NCBI GenBank assembly: GCA_964495145.1
Contig: CAZBUP010000049.1
Span: 1-6,176, forward strand
Reading direction: 5' to 3'
DNA: 6,176 nucleotides
Origin: UBA6120 sp964495145
GTDB taxonomy: Bacteria > Bacillota_I > Bacilli_A > RFN20 > CAG-826
Shown here: piece after piece, positions 1 through 6,108 of the stretch
Layout of the letters: the number at the start of each line of letters is the position of its first letter
How positions within the stretch are numbered: position 1 is the stretch's first letter
The notes under the pieces: generated by a model
Databases searched by the model: none
What the model saw: the letters and a program-made list of their open reading frames with translations, nothing else
Told to the model about the DNA's origin: nothing
Translations under genes and position numbers: made by a program

Positions 1-947
1 CCTTTGACAATGCCCTCTTGGTTGCGGGCGCCGTAATTTTGCCCCATATAAGCCGCCATCGCCGCGCCTAAACCCCAAAATGGCACGATGACGATGCCTT
101 CGATGCGGGCGCAGGTGGAGAAGGCGGTGATGATCGAATTATCGGTCGGCGTCGCAAACGAGTTGATAACCGATTGGACGGCGATGATGCCGAGGCTGAT
201 GATCGAAAATTGCAATCCCATCGGAAGGCCGTTGGCGATTTGCCGCAGCGCTTCCTTCTTCTCCAAATACAAATCGCTCATCGCAATCCGCAAAATCGGG
301 TAGCGCTTGAATGCGTAAAGATACGAGCCAATGCCTGAAATGGCTTGGGAGATGACCGTGGCTAGCGCGGCGCTTGCAACGCCTAAGCGCAGCACGCCGA
401 CGAACAGCAGATCGAGTCCGACGTTGATGACGCTGGCAATCGATAGGAAAACAAGAGGCGTCACCGAATTGCCGACCGACCGCAGAATCGAACTGATCAT
501 GTTGTAACCGACAATCGTGAAAATGCCGATATATATCCACGTAATGTAGTCGTACGACCATTCGTAAATGTTGGCGGGGACATTCAGTAAATCCAATAGC
601 GGTCGCGTCGAGGTCAAGGCAATGACTGTCAATAGGGCGCATAGGATGACGGCTAGCGTAATGGCGTTCCCGATTGACTTTTTCATCCCTTGGTAATCTT
701 TGGCCCCGAACTTCTGGGCGATGACGATGGCAAAGCCGCCGGTCGTGCCCGTGCCCAAGGCCACAATCAAAAAGTTGATGGCAGCCGTCGTCCCAATGGC
801 GGCGATGGCATCTTCACCGATAAATTGGCCGACAATCACGGAGTCGACCAAATTGTACAGTTGTTGAATGATCAGGCCGAGAATAATCGGCAGGGCGAAC
901 CGGATGATGTTCCGGTAGATGTTTCCTTTAGTCAAATCATGCGTCAT
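1..947 (-). CDS. MATE-family efflux transporter, N-terminal part (runs off the left edge)
   Basis: Reading the minus strand from ATG at 947 gives 315 codons open to the window edge. The full protein would be about 450 residues with 12 membrane helices, so roughly the first eight are present. These are inner-membrane exporters that extrude drugs or cationic compounds in exchange for Na+ or H+. Family hallmarks seen: an early QQLYNLVDSVIVGQF segment (about residues 30-45), the SSILRSVGNS loop after the fourth or fifth helix, the GLPMGLQFSIISLG stretch that opens the second half, and the GQNYGARNQEG motif near the edge. The start is supported by GGAAAGAG seven bases upstream, and no in-frame start lies nearby upstream. 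It is transcribed divergently from mutY. The family call is firm. The subtype (NorM, DinF or other) and the substrate cannot be decided from sequence. Confidence 0.95.
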   Translation of the reverse strand, partial: MTHDLTKGNIYRNIIRFALPIILGLIIQQLYNLVDSVIVGQFIGEDAIAAIGTTAAINFLIVALGTGTTGGFAIVIAQKFGAKDYQGMKKSIGNAITLAVILCALLTVIALTSTRPLLDLLNVPANIYEWSYDYITWIYIGIFTIVGYNMISSILRSVGNSVTPLVFLSIASVINVGLDLLFVGVLRLGVASAALATVISQAISGIGSYLYAFKRYPILRIAMSDLYLEKKEALRQIANGLPMGLQFSIISLGIIAVQSVINSFATPTDNSIITAFSTCARIEGIVIVPFWGLGAAMAAYMGQNYGARNQEGIVK

Positions 948-954
948 AGATGAA

Positions 955-962
955 CTCTTTCC
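955..962 (-). promoter_or_regulatory. Ribosome binding site of the MATE gene
   Basis: On the minus strand GGAAAGAG lies seven bases before the ATG at 947. It is a good SD match and fixes the start. It also shows that this genome uses SD-led initiation, in contrast with mutY and the EamA gene in this window. Confidence 0.7.
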
Positions 963-986
963 GGCGAGGGCGAATGCACGAGTGTT

Positions 987-995
987 ATTGTATCA
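987..995 (-). promoter_or_regulatory. Extended -10 promoter of the MATE gene
   Basis: The minus strand reads TGATACAAT, an extended -10 (TGn plus TACAAT, five of six matches to TATAAT). No good -35 is seen at the usual spacing, as is common for extended -10 promoters. Transcription would start near 980 and give a leader of about 33 bases that contains the SD. Confidence 0.5.
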
Positions 996-1023
996 CTAAC
1001 GGCGCAATATAGAGGAACCCATC

Positions 1024-1093
1024 GTAGCAAAGCCGCCTGGAAAAGATCCACCAGGCCTTCCTCGATCCGATCAAGGTTGGCTGTGTTTGCTGC
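1024..1093. repeat. Nested inverted repeat, possible three-way-junction RNA fold
   Basis: An outer pairing of GTAGCAAA (1024-1031) with TTTGCTGC (1086-1093), containing one G-T pair, encloses GCC (1032-1034) pairing with GGC (1079-1081). Inside are a perfect GCCTGG/CCAGGC hairpin (1035-1040 with 1051-1056) and a short CCTT/AAGG pairing. It lies between the divergent MATE and mutY promoters. I do not recognise a known riboswitch. The strand on which it might be transcribed is unknown, and the pairing could be chance. Confidence 0.3.
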
Positions 1094-1217
1094 AGGGTTA
1101 TACATCATTGGCGGTTACCGTTCATCGATCGATCTACTTGCCAACTGGGGCTGACGCTCGCGAAACCTCAAAAACCAATCAATCGATTCGTGCCATAGCC
1201 GCAGGGTTCGACATTGA

Positions 1218-1226
1218 TGCTATCAT
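1218..1226 (+). promoter_or_regulatory. Extended -10 promoter of mutY, probably giving a leaderless mRNA
   Basis: TGCTATCAT is an extended -10 (TGn plus TATCAT, five of six). The A of the mutY ATG is eight bases after its last base, so transcription should begin at or within a base or so of the start codon. No SD-like sequence lies in the 15 bases before the ATG. No convincing -35 is seen 16-18 bases upstream. A much weaker alternative promoter is TTGGCT (1077) with TATACA (1099-1104). Confidence 0.45.
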
Positions 1227-1233
1227 AATACCG

Positions 1234-2118
1234 ATGAAAAATGTCCTAGACATCGCCGCGCTGGAAGCGTGGTACCTATCATATCATCGCCGATTACCCT
1301 TTAGGGAAAGTCGTAATCCGTATCACATTTGGGTNNNNNNNNNNNNNNNNNNNNNNNNNNNNNNNNNNNNNNNNNNNNNNNNNNNNNNNNNNNNNNNNNN
1401 NNNNNNNNNNNNNNNNNNNNNNNNNNNNNNNNNNTCCTTGCCGGGCGTGGGCGCCTATACCGCCGGGGCCATCATGTCGATCGCCTATGATCAACCGTAT
1501 TCGGCCACCGACGGCAACGTCATCCGCGTGCTTTCGCGTTTCTACGGTATCCCTGACGATATGCGTCTACCAAAGGCCCGAACGAAAATCTCTAAACTCA
1601 ACCAAACGCTGATCGAGCAGGCGACTCCCCACATTTATACGCAAGCGATGATGGAATTGGGCGCATTGGTCTGCCGTCCCCAAAAACCAAGCTGCGATAC
1701 ATGCCCGCTTCAATCGTCTTGTATGGCATTTAATCAGAAAATCATCGCTGAATTGCCGTTCATTTCCCGCCAGAAAAAACCGGCGGTCAAACAATTCATC
1801 ACGTTAATTCTCCAATATGGCTCTCAAATTGCCATCACAAAAAAAGAAGTGGGACTATTGAAAGGGATGTACCTTTATCCACAATATGAAAACCAAACCA
1901 TTGAGGAGGTCCTTGACGAATTGAAACGCCAAGGTTACATCGTCGATCGGGTGACGCCTTTTAAGGAATACCGCCATGTTTTTACCCATCAAGTCTGGCT
2001 GATGAGCGTTTACAAAATTATCTTATCTTTTCTGCCAAACGACCATGCGTTCATATGGATGCAAGATCTGACGTCGGTCCCGATGGCGATTGCCCACCGC
2101 AAAATTGACACCCTGTGA
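1234..2118 (+). CDS. mutY: A/G-specific adenine DNA glycosylase MutY, with an internal assembly gap
   Basis: MutY removes adenine mispaired with 8-oxoguanine, preventing G:C to T:A mutations after oxidative damage. Before the gap the protein shows the family N-terminus (LEAWYLSYHRRLPFR then NPYHIW). After it come the helix-hairpin-helix LPGVGAYTAG, the DGNVIRVLSRF segment with the catalytic Asp (equivalent to E. coli Asp138), and the [4Fe-4S] motif C-x6-C-x2-C-x5-C (LVCRPQKPSC onward). A Nudix-like C-terminal domain for 8-oxoG recognition follows (GLLKGMYLYPQ, then YRHVFTHQ). The gap hides the catalytic Glu region and the GLGYY segment. The same frame is open upstream to 1087, but only the sequence from this ATG looks like MutY, so 1234 is chosen. 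No SD precedes it; an extended -10 ends eight bases upstream. It ends in TGA, facing the surface-protein gene. Confidence 0.95.
   Translation: MKNVLDIAALEAWYLSYHRRLPFRESRNPYHIWXXXXXXXXXXXXXXXXXXXXXXXXXXXXXXXXXXSLPGVGAYTAGAIMSIAYDQPYSATDGNVIRVLSRFYGIPDDMRLPKARTKISKLNQTLIEQATPHIYTQAMMELGALVCRPQKPSCDTCPLQSSCMAFNQKIIAELPFISRQKKPAVKQFITLILQYGSQIAITKKEVGLLKGMYLYPQYENQTIEEVLDELKRQGYIVDRVTPFKEYRHVFTHQVWLMSVYKIILSFLPNDHAFIWMQDLTSVPMAIAHRKIDTL
1335..1434. other. Assembly gap of 100 Ns inside mutY
   Basis: Exactly 100 Ns, which is the usual placeholder for a scaffold gap of unknown length. The frame is the same on both sides. From memory of E. coli MutY, about 75-80 residues separate the IW of the N-terminal motif from LPGVG, whereas only about 35 codons fit here. 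The true gap is therefore probably near 230 bases. Confidence 0.95.
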
Positions 2119-2126
2119 ACCAATGC

Positions 2127-2143
2127 GCCTTGAGGCTGTTTTT
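2127..2143 (+). terminator. Weak candidate terminator of mutY
   Basis: GCCT and AGGC form a very short hairpin 9 bases after the mutY stop, followed by TGTTTTT. The stem is only three to four pairs, so this is a tentative call. A second T-rich stretch (2153-2159) follows. Confidence 0.22.
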
Positions 2144-2215
2144 CTGAAATCAGTTTTTTATATCTTGATGTTTTTAACGTTTCCGTCAATTCTGCAATTG
2201 GCGTTTTGTCGTCAG

Positions 2216-2238
2216 AAAAAGTACTCTTTAATCGTACT
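2216..2238 (-). terminator. Candidate intrinsic terminator of the surface-protein gene
   Basis: On the minus strand AGTAC, a nine-base loop and GTACT are followed directly by a T run, starting four bases after the TAA stop of the 695-residue gene. The five-pair stem is AT-rich and weak, but the position and T tract fit an intrinsic terminator. Confidence 0.38.
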
Positions 2239-2241
2239 GGG

Positions 2242-4329
2242 TTACGCGATGCGTTTCTTTCTGCGAATAAAGATAAACGCCATGGCCCCTGTCGAGAATA
2301 TGGCTATCATCGCAAAGAGTCCTTCGTCACTAGTATTGATCGGCAGCGGCGTGATTTTCATCGGTTCTTCTTCGTTAAGAAAATCGGGGTAGGTCGTCGG
2401 ATCAAGGCTGTTGAGATATTGGTAACGATCTAGCATCGCATCGATGGCTTCGGCATTCATTTTCAAGCCATTGTCGACATAAAGCGACTGGGTCGTCCAC
2501 GTCATGTAGCTGTATTCATCGGCGAGATCATCCCATTGCGAACCGGACAATCCTTCGCAAACGCCGTTTTCGTCATCGCCCCAGACGTTCTCGGTCATGT
2601 TTACAAAGGCTTGGGCATAAAAGAGAGCTTGGTCTTCATTTGAATAATAACTCATCGCGTATTCTTCGCCGATCATCGAGAGCTTAAACGTGAAAATCGT
2701 GTCCTTGATATCGGTTGCTTCCATGGCGAAGGAGATTGCCTTATACGCCGATACATTCAGATAATCGACATAAACGGTCGTATCGGTGGGTTGTATCTCG
2801 ATATACCGCTGGGTTTCGGGAATGTAATCAAAATTCTGATCGAGCAGCCACATGGTAAAACCATTGCTCGAGGCCGAGCCCTCATAAGATTCGGTGGCCG
2901 TGATATCCAGCGTAAAATGCATTTCCTGGACTTTGGTCCCTTGCGATTCATAACCTTCGGCCAACGTTAGGAAGCCGCCCTCATAGAAGGTATAATCCGT
3001 ATAATACTCATTGGGATCTTCTCCTTCGAAATGATCGACGAGATCGACATTTTCCGAATACGTCACGAGACTGACAAGATTGCCGCCCATCGCCGAGGGA
3101 TCGGGCTCTTCGATGCTCGCGCCTTGATTGGTGACATAGACTTCTTGCATGACCTCGCCTGAAAAGAAACAGATATTGGCATCCTGAAGGCCGAATATCG
3201 GGGAGATTTCGACATTCTCGGGGTTATCGAGATAGGCGGCGTCAATCGGTTGGTTGCCGTAGGTGGCTTCCTCTAGCGTACTGACCCAGCCGCTGATCGA
3301 CACCGGCATGTTCGGCGGCGTCATCGGATCGAGGAAAGTGAGCTCGAGAAGGGGTGTTTCGTCATCGACCACCACGACCGGCACATTGACCTGCAACGTG
3401 ACGAGTCCGTCTTCGCTATCGGCGTAAAAAGGAAGCTCGCGTGTGACATAGTACTCGTCTGGTTCCAAATTTGACGTCCACGCATCCTCCCCATTGATCT
3501 CATAGCCGTCATCGGTGCGGTTATCGAAATTGAAATCAAGCCCCCAACTCTCGGAGACGTAATTTTGTTCCCACATCGCGTAATAATAGGGCGTGTCGTT
3601 GGATGCTTCCAAAAAATGATAGCCTTCAACGTAAATCTTTTCGAAATATACTTCCTCGAGCGCGATGATGCGGAAATTGCTGATGTCGTCAAGCCGTGAT
3701 TCGTCTTCGAAGAACGGCGTGAACCCCTCATGCGCGGGTTCGTCGGTCGTGCGCCAGGTCAAATCCCATTCGACAATCCAATCGTCGACGTTATCGACAT
3801 AGGTCGGGCCGGCCGCTTTGTCGGCGCTTGAATAATCGGCGTATTGGCCCTCACGCAGCTGGAGGCCGATCGCGCCTTCCAGTTCGGTACCCGGATCCGT
3901 ATATTGGTCTTCGGCAATATCGAAGCCGACTTTGGTCAAGCGGCCCATATTATGGTAGCCATTCACGAAGCCGAAATTGTCATCGGCAAAGCCGAGCGTC
4001 ATATACGGCGCCCGTTCCAGCGGGTCGCCAATCATTGGAACAAAGAGCCCAATCGTTTCCAAAACGGTGGACAGTTCCTGAAAAGTTATTTCCTCGGCTT
4101 GGGTATAATAAGGATCGGTTCCTGCGCTTATGGGGAAATTTTCATCTTGCAACAACAACATTTCCGGCGTGATTTCTAAACTGAAGCCGAATTCCCCAGG
4201 GGTTGTTTCTTCGGCTTCGGCGAGCCAGTTTTCGCCTGCGGCATCTATAATCGTCATGGGTCTTCCCGAGACGCCGCTCATCAAGGTCAACAATAGGCAG
4301 CATGGTAACAGCCAGCCTGTTTTTTTCAT
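2242..4329 (-). CDS. Large acidic secreted surface protein with C-terminal membrane anchor, function unknown
   Basis: The 695 residues begin with a signal peptide (KK at 2-3, hydrophobic to about 17, possible cleavage after VSG near 22). They end with a hydrophobic helix (about 671-688) and the basic tail RRKKR. The bulk would lie outside the cell. A hand count gives about 128 Asp+Glu against 27 Lys+Arg, and the body is rich in Tyr, Trp and Phe with beta-like alternation. Residues 265-277 (DFNFDNRTDDGYE) resemble a calcium-binding loop. Residues about 571-651 (YAQAF, C591, W599, DRYQYL, YPDFL) match the pattern of a C-terminal module I recall from Izemoplasma/Acholeplasma-type surface proteins. 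LPINTSD at 662, just before the helix, looks like a degenerate sorting signal. The start is supported by AGAGGT six bases upstream. No enzymatic motif is recognised; it could be an adhesin, a polymer-binding protein or a structural surface protein. Confidence 0.85.
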   Translation of the reverse strand: MKKTGWLLPCCLLLTLMSGVSGRPMTIIDAAGENWLAEAEETTPGEFGFSLEITPEMLLLQDENFPISAGTDPYYTQAEEITFQELSTVLETIGLFVPMIGDPLERAPYMTLGFADDNFGFVNGYHNMGRLTKVGFDIAEDQYTDPGTELEGAIGLQLREGQYADYSSADKAAGPTYVDNVDDWIVEWDLTWRTTDEPAHEGFTPFFEDESRLDDISNFRIIALEEVYFEKIYVEGYHFLEASNDTPYYYAMWEQNYVSESWGLDFNFDNRTDDGYEINGEDAWTSNLEPDEYYVTRELPFYADSEDGLVTLQVNVPVVVVDDETPLLELTFLDPMTPPNMPVSISGWVSTLEEATYGNQPIDAAYLDNPENVEISPIFGLQDANICFFSGEVMQEVYVTNQGASIEEPDPSAMGGNLVSLVTYSENVDLVDHFEGEDPNEYYTDYTFYEGGFLTLAEGYESQGTKVQEMHFTLDITATESYEGSASSNGFTMWLLDQNFDYIPETQRYIEIQPTDTTVYVDYLNVSAYKAISFAMEATDIKDTIFTFKLSMIGEEYAMSYYSNEDQALFYAQAFVNMTENVWGDDENGVCEGLSGSQWDDLADEYSYMTWTTQSLYVDNGLKMNAEAIDAMLDRYQYLNSLDPTTYPDFLNEEEPMKITPLPINTSDEGLFAMIAIFSTGAMAFIFIRRKKRIA

Positions 4330-4335
4330 AATATG

Positions 4336-4354
4336 ACCTCTACTTTATATTGTA
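4336..4354 (-). promoter_or_regulatory. RBS and candidate -10 of the surface-protein gene
   Basis: On the minus strand AGAGGT (4336-4341) lies six bases before the ATG at 4329 and is a good SD. Just upstream, TACAAT (4349-4354) is a candidate -10, which would give a leader of only about 13 bases. No convincing -35 is present. The SD is more secure than the promoter. Confidence 0.45.
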
Positions 4355-4542
4355 GAAGGCTTTAGGATAAAAAGATCCATTAGCAGGACCTTTTATGAAT
4401 AAATACATAGTTGGCATTCAAAACGGTAATATTCAGCGGGCTCCAATGAATGAGAATAGCAAGGTCACTATTACTCCAATAGTTCTAGACCGATTGTTAA
4501 TGTTGATGATAATCGTATGGCGTCTTGTATATAGCGTTGCTA

Positions 4543-4599
4543 GCATCATCAACTTTCGGCAAATATCCGCCAAACTCGAAAAGTTTGATGTTTTTATGC
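4543..4599 (+). promoter_or_regulatory. Two mutually exclusive hairpins followed by a T run
   Basis: CATCAACTTT (4547-4556) can pair with AAAGTTTGATG (4580-4590) with one bulged base, and TTTTT (4591-4595) follows at once. Alternatively CAAACT (4571-4576) pairs with AGTTTG (4582-4587) around a five-base loop. GCAT (4543-4546) and ATGC (4596-4599) could close the outside. The first fold looks like a terminator and the second competes with it for the same 3' arm. It lies about 155 bases before the EamA start. No known regulator class is recognised. Confidence 0.3.
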
Positions 4600-4736
4600 A
4601 AAAATGTACTTTTCTTCATGATGTTTCTGTCTAGAGAAAAGCATGCTATTCAGTTTGGTAAAGATGTACTTAGTCGAACTCAGTCTAGTCGAGCATCCCG
4701 CTTCATTTTGAGCGTCGATAGGACAATTAAGACATG

Positions 4737-4745
4737 TGATATACT
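4737..4745 (+). promoter_or_regulatory. Extended -10 promoter of the EamA gene, probably leaderless
   Basis: TGATATACT is an extended -10 (TGn plus TATACT, five of six). The A of the ATG at 4754 is nine bases after its last base, so the mRNA would start within about two bases of the start codon. No SD lies between the two. No good -35 is seen at the usual spacing. Confidence 0.5.
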
Positions 4746-4753
4746 TTCATACG

Positions 4754-5809
4754 ATGAATAAACCATATCAAAATAAAGTGGTTGGAGCGTTATTGGCAAT
4801 TGGCGCCGCACTCTTATATGCCCTTGGCATGCCATTTTCAAAGATGCTGCTCACACATTCCTCGCCGGCGATGATGGCGACTTTCCTATATCTTGGAGCA
4901 GGGGTTGGGATGGCTTTATTAACGCTGCTGCGAGTCAAAGCCGAAAAGAAAGAATCCCATTTAGTCAAATCGGACGCTGCCTATGTGATTGGAATGGTTG
5001 TCTTGGACGTCGCCGCGCCCATACTTTTAATGTTAGGCCTCCAAAATAGCCCTTCGTTTTCTACCTCTTTGCTGAACAACTTTGAAATAGTAGTCACGGC
5101 CTTGATTGCCCTCTTCGTTTTCAAAGAGAAGATCAGTTGGCAATTATGGATAGGCATTGGATTAATCTTCTTGGCGTCGGCATTTTTGACGTTTGACGGT
5201 TCAATGAGCTTTGCTTTCTCTTGGAGTTCGCTTTATGTCTTAGGTGCCGCGTGCTGCTGGGGTCTAGAAAACAATTTCACACGCAAGATTTCAAATAAGT
5301 CGTCAGCGCAAATCGTCGTTATCAAAGGGCTTGGTTCCGGAGCCGGCGCTTTAATCGTGGCTATTATTGTTGGAGAACGTTTTCCCGACATACGATACAT
5401 CGGTTGGACGATGCTCTTAGGCTTCTTTGCTTATGGTTTGAGCATCTTTCTCTACGTAAGATCACAAAGGCTCATCGGGGCCGCAAAGACAAGCGCATAT
5501 TATGCCATCGCCCCATTTATCGGCGCATTGCTGGCCTTCCTCATTCTCAGGGAGATGCTAAGCTGGTGGTATTTCCTTGCCTTTGGCATCATGGTCCTTG
5601 GATCTGTATTCGTAGTCGTTGACACATTGCTTGTTCTGCACAAACATACGCATAAGCATGTCATCAATGACGACGAAGGCGGTAGTTCCCGCGTCCTTGT
5701 TGTAGAACACTCGCACCGGCATGTTCACATGGGCTCTGAGGATGAACATTGGCATAATCACGACAAACTTACGCGTTCACACGCCAAAAGGAATCGCCAT
5801 AATTCCTAA
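4754..5809 (+). CDS. EamA/DMT-family transporter with histidine-rich C-terminal tail
   Basis: The 351-residue protein has about ten hydrophobic helices arranged as two EamA repeats (about 9-146 and 158-292), typical of drug/metabolite exporters in the cytoplasmic membrane. The second repeat ends with the characteristic YAIAPFIGALLAFLIL, a short loop, then WWYFLAFGIMVLGSVFVV. An extra tail (296-351) carries 13 His in 56 residues: HKHTHKH (296-302), HSHRHVH (319-325), HWHNH (332-336) and two singles. From memory, a subset of Clostridia-type EamA proteins has such tails. They suggest metal binding or sensing, but the substrate is unknown. The ATG at 4754 is preferred because an extended -10 ends nine bases upstream. 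An alternative is GTG at 4736, which adds six residues and has a distant AGGA 12 bases upstream but would overlap that -10. Confidence 0.92.
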   Translation: MNKPYQNKVVGALLAIGAALLYALGMPFSKMLLTHSSPAMMATFLYLGAGVGMALLTLLRVKAEKKESHLVKSDAAYVIGMVVLDVAAPILLMLGLQNSPSFSTSLLNNFEIVVTALIALFVFKEKISWQLWIGIGLIFLASAFLTFDGSMSFAFSWSSLYVLGAACCWGLENNFTRKISNKSSAQIVVIKGLGSGAGALIVAIIVGERFPDIRYIGWTMLLGFFAYGLSIFLYVRSQRLIGAAKTSAYYAIAPFIGALLAFLILREMLSWWYFLAFGIMVLGSVFVVVDTLLVLHKHTHKHVINDDEGGSSRVLVVEHSHRHVHMGSEDEHWHNHDKLTRSHAKRNRHNS

Positions 5810-6055
5810 CCAATAAATAAATAAGATGCTGCGTTATCTTTTTGAGGAAATAGTCTTTGCAAAAGATTCGACAATCTGAAAGATGACACTGTCGCAAGAG
5901 AATGTCTGAGTTTTCAAGATCATACCTTTTACCGCCATGCAATTATTCCCTCTGTTTTTGAAGATATATACCTTATTGCATTTAAGTGCCGGGCTTTCAG
6001 TATTCAGGAATAAAAAACGCCCATTTTTGACCATCAATAATGCTCTTTTTTTAGC
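5810..6055. other. Intergenic region after the EamA gene, no confident gene
   Basis: The region is AT-rich and begins with repeated AATA units just after the stop. A minus-strand frame (5834-5938, 34 codons, MAVKGMILK start) has AGAGGG nine bases upstream and an AT-rich TATATA further up, but it has no recognised family. It is recorded here as a possibility only. No RNA gene is recognised. Confidence 0.4.
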
Positions 6056-6104
6056 AAAAACCCGTATCTCCTCATTCGCTAAATCGCGATGGATACGGGT
6101 TTTT
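6056..6104. terminator. Strong bidirectional terminator-like hairpin
   Basis: A perfect 13-pair inverted repeat: AAAAACCCGTATC (6056-6068) with GATACGGGTTTTT (6092-6104). The CCCGTATC core gives a stable stem, and the A and T flanks supply a T run on either strand. The 23-base loop is large and contains its own small pairing, TCGC (6076-6079) with GCGA (6086-6089). It lies about 250 bases past the EamA stop, so it may end EamA transcripts, a transcript entering from the right, or both. Confidence 0.7.
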
Positions 6105-6108
6105 ATCC

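Larger units (their letters stand above)
4330..4753. other. Divergent intergenic region, no convincing gene
   Basis: About 420 bases separate the divergently transcribed surface-protein and EamA genes. A 79-codon plus-strand frame (4395-4634) starts five bases after AGGAC, but its product has no recognisable family and it runs across the hairpins at 4543-4599, so I do not call it a gene. Other items seen: a repeat of TAGTCGA at 4671-4677 and 4686-4692, and an extended -10 at the right end. Confidence 0.5.

Noticed and set aside
139..642. A 167-codon minus-strand frame
   Set aside because: It overlaps the MATE gene on the same strand in another frame, its product is Arg/His-rich without family features, and the MATE frame is unmistakable.
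690..953. An 87-codon plus-strand frame
   Set aside because: It is antisense to the MATE N-terminus, with no SD and no recognisable product.
1124..1133. ATCGATCGAT palindrome as an operator
   Set aside because: It is a perfect ten-base palindrome, but made of a simple GATC-type repeat, and it lies about 90 bases upstream of the predicted mutY transcription start with no partner site.
1087..1233. N-terminal extension of MutY from an upstream in-frame start
   Set aside because: The extra 49 residues do not resemble MutY, and the family N-terminus begins right after the ATG at 1234.
2116..2136. Alternative genetic code with TGA read as Trp
   Set aside because: Reading through the mutY TGA meets another TGA within a few codons and adds no MutY-like sequence; the Trp codons checked in these genes are TGG.
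3828..4179. Two overlapping plus-strand frames of 111-114 codons
   Set aside because: They are antisense to the signal-peptide end of the 695-residue protein and have low-complexity, unfamily-like products.
4288..4329. Lipoprotein signal (LLPC) in the surface protein
   Set aside because: The Cys at position 10 comes too early, before the hydrophobic core ends; an ordinary signal peptide fits better.
4395..4634. A 79-codon plus-strand frame with AGGAC five bases upstream
   Set aside because: The product has no coherent domain and the frame runs through the hairpins at 4543-4599. Without conservation data I do not call it a gene.
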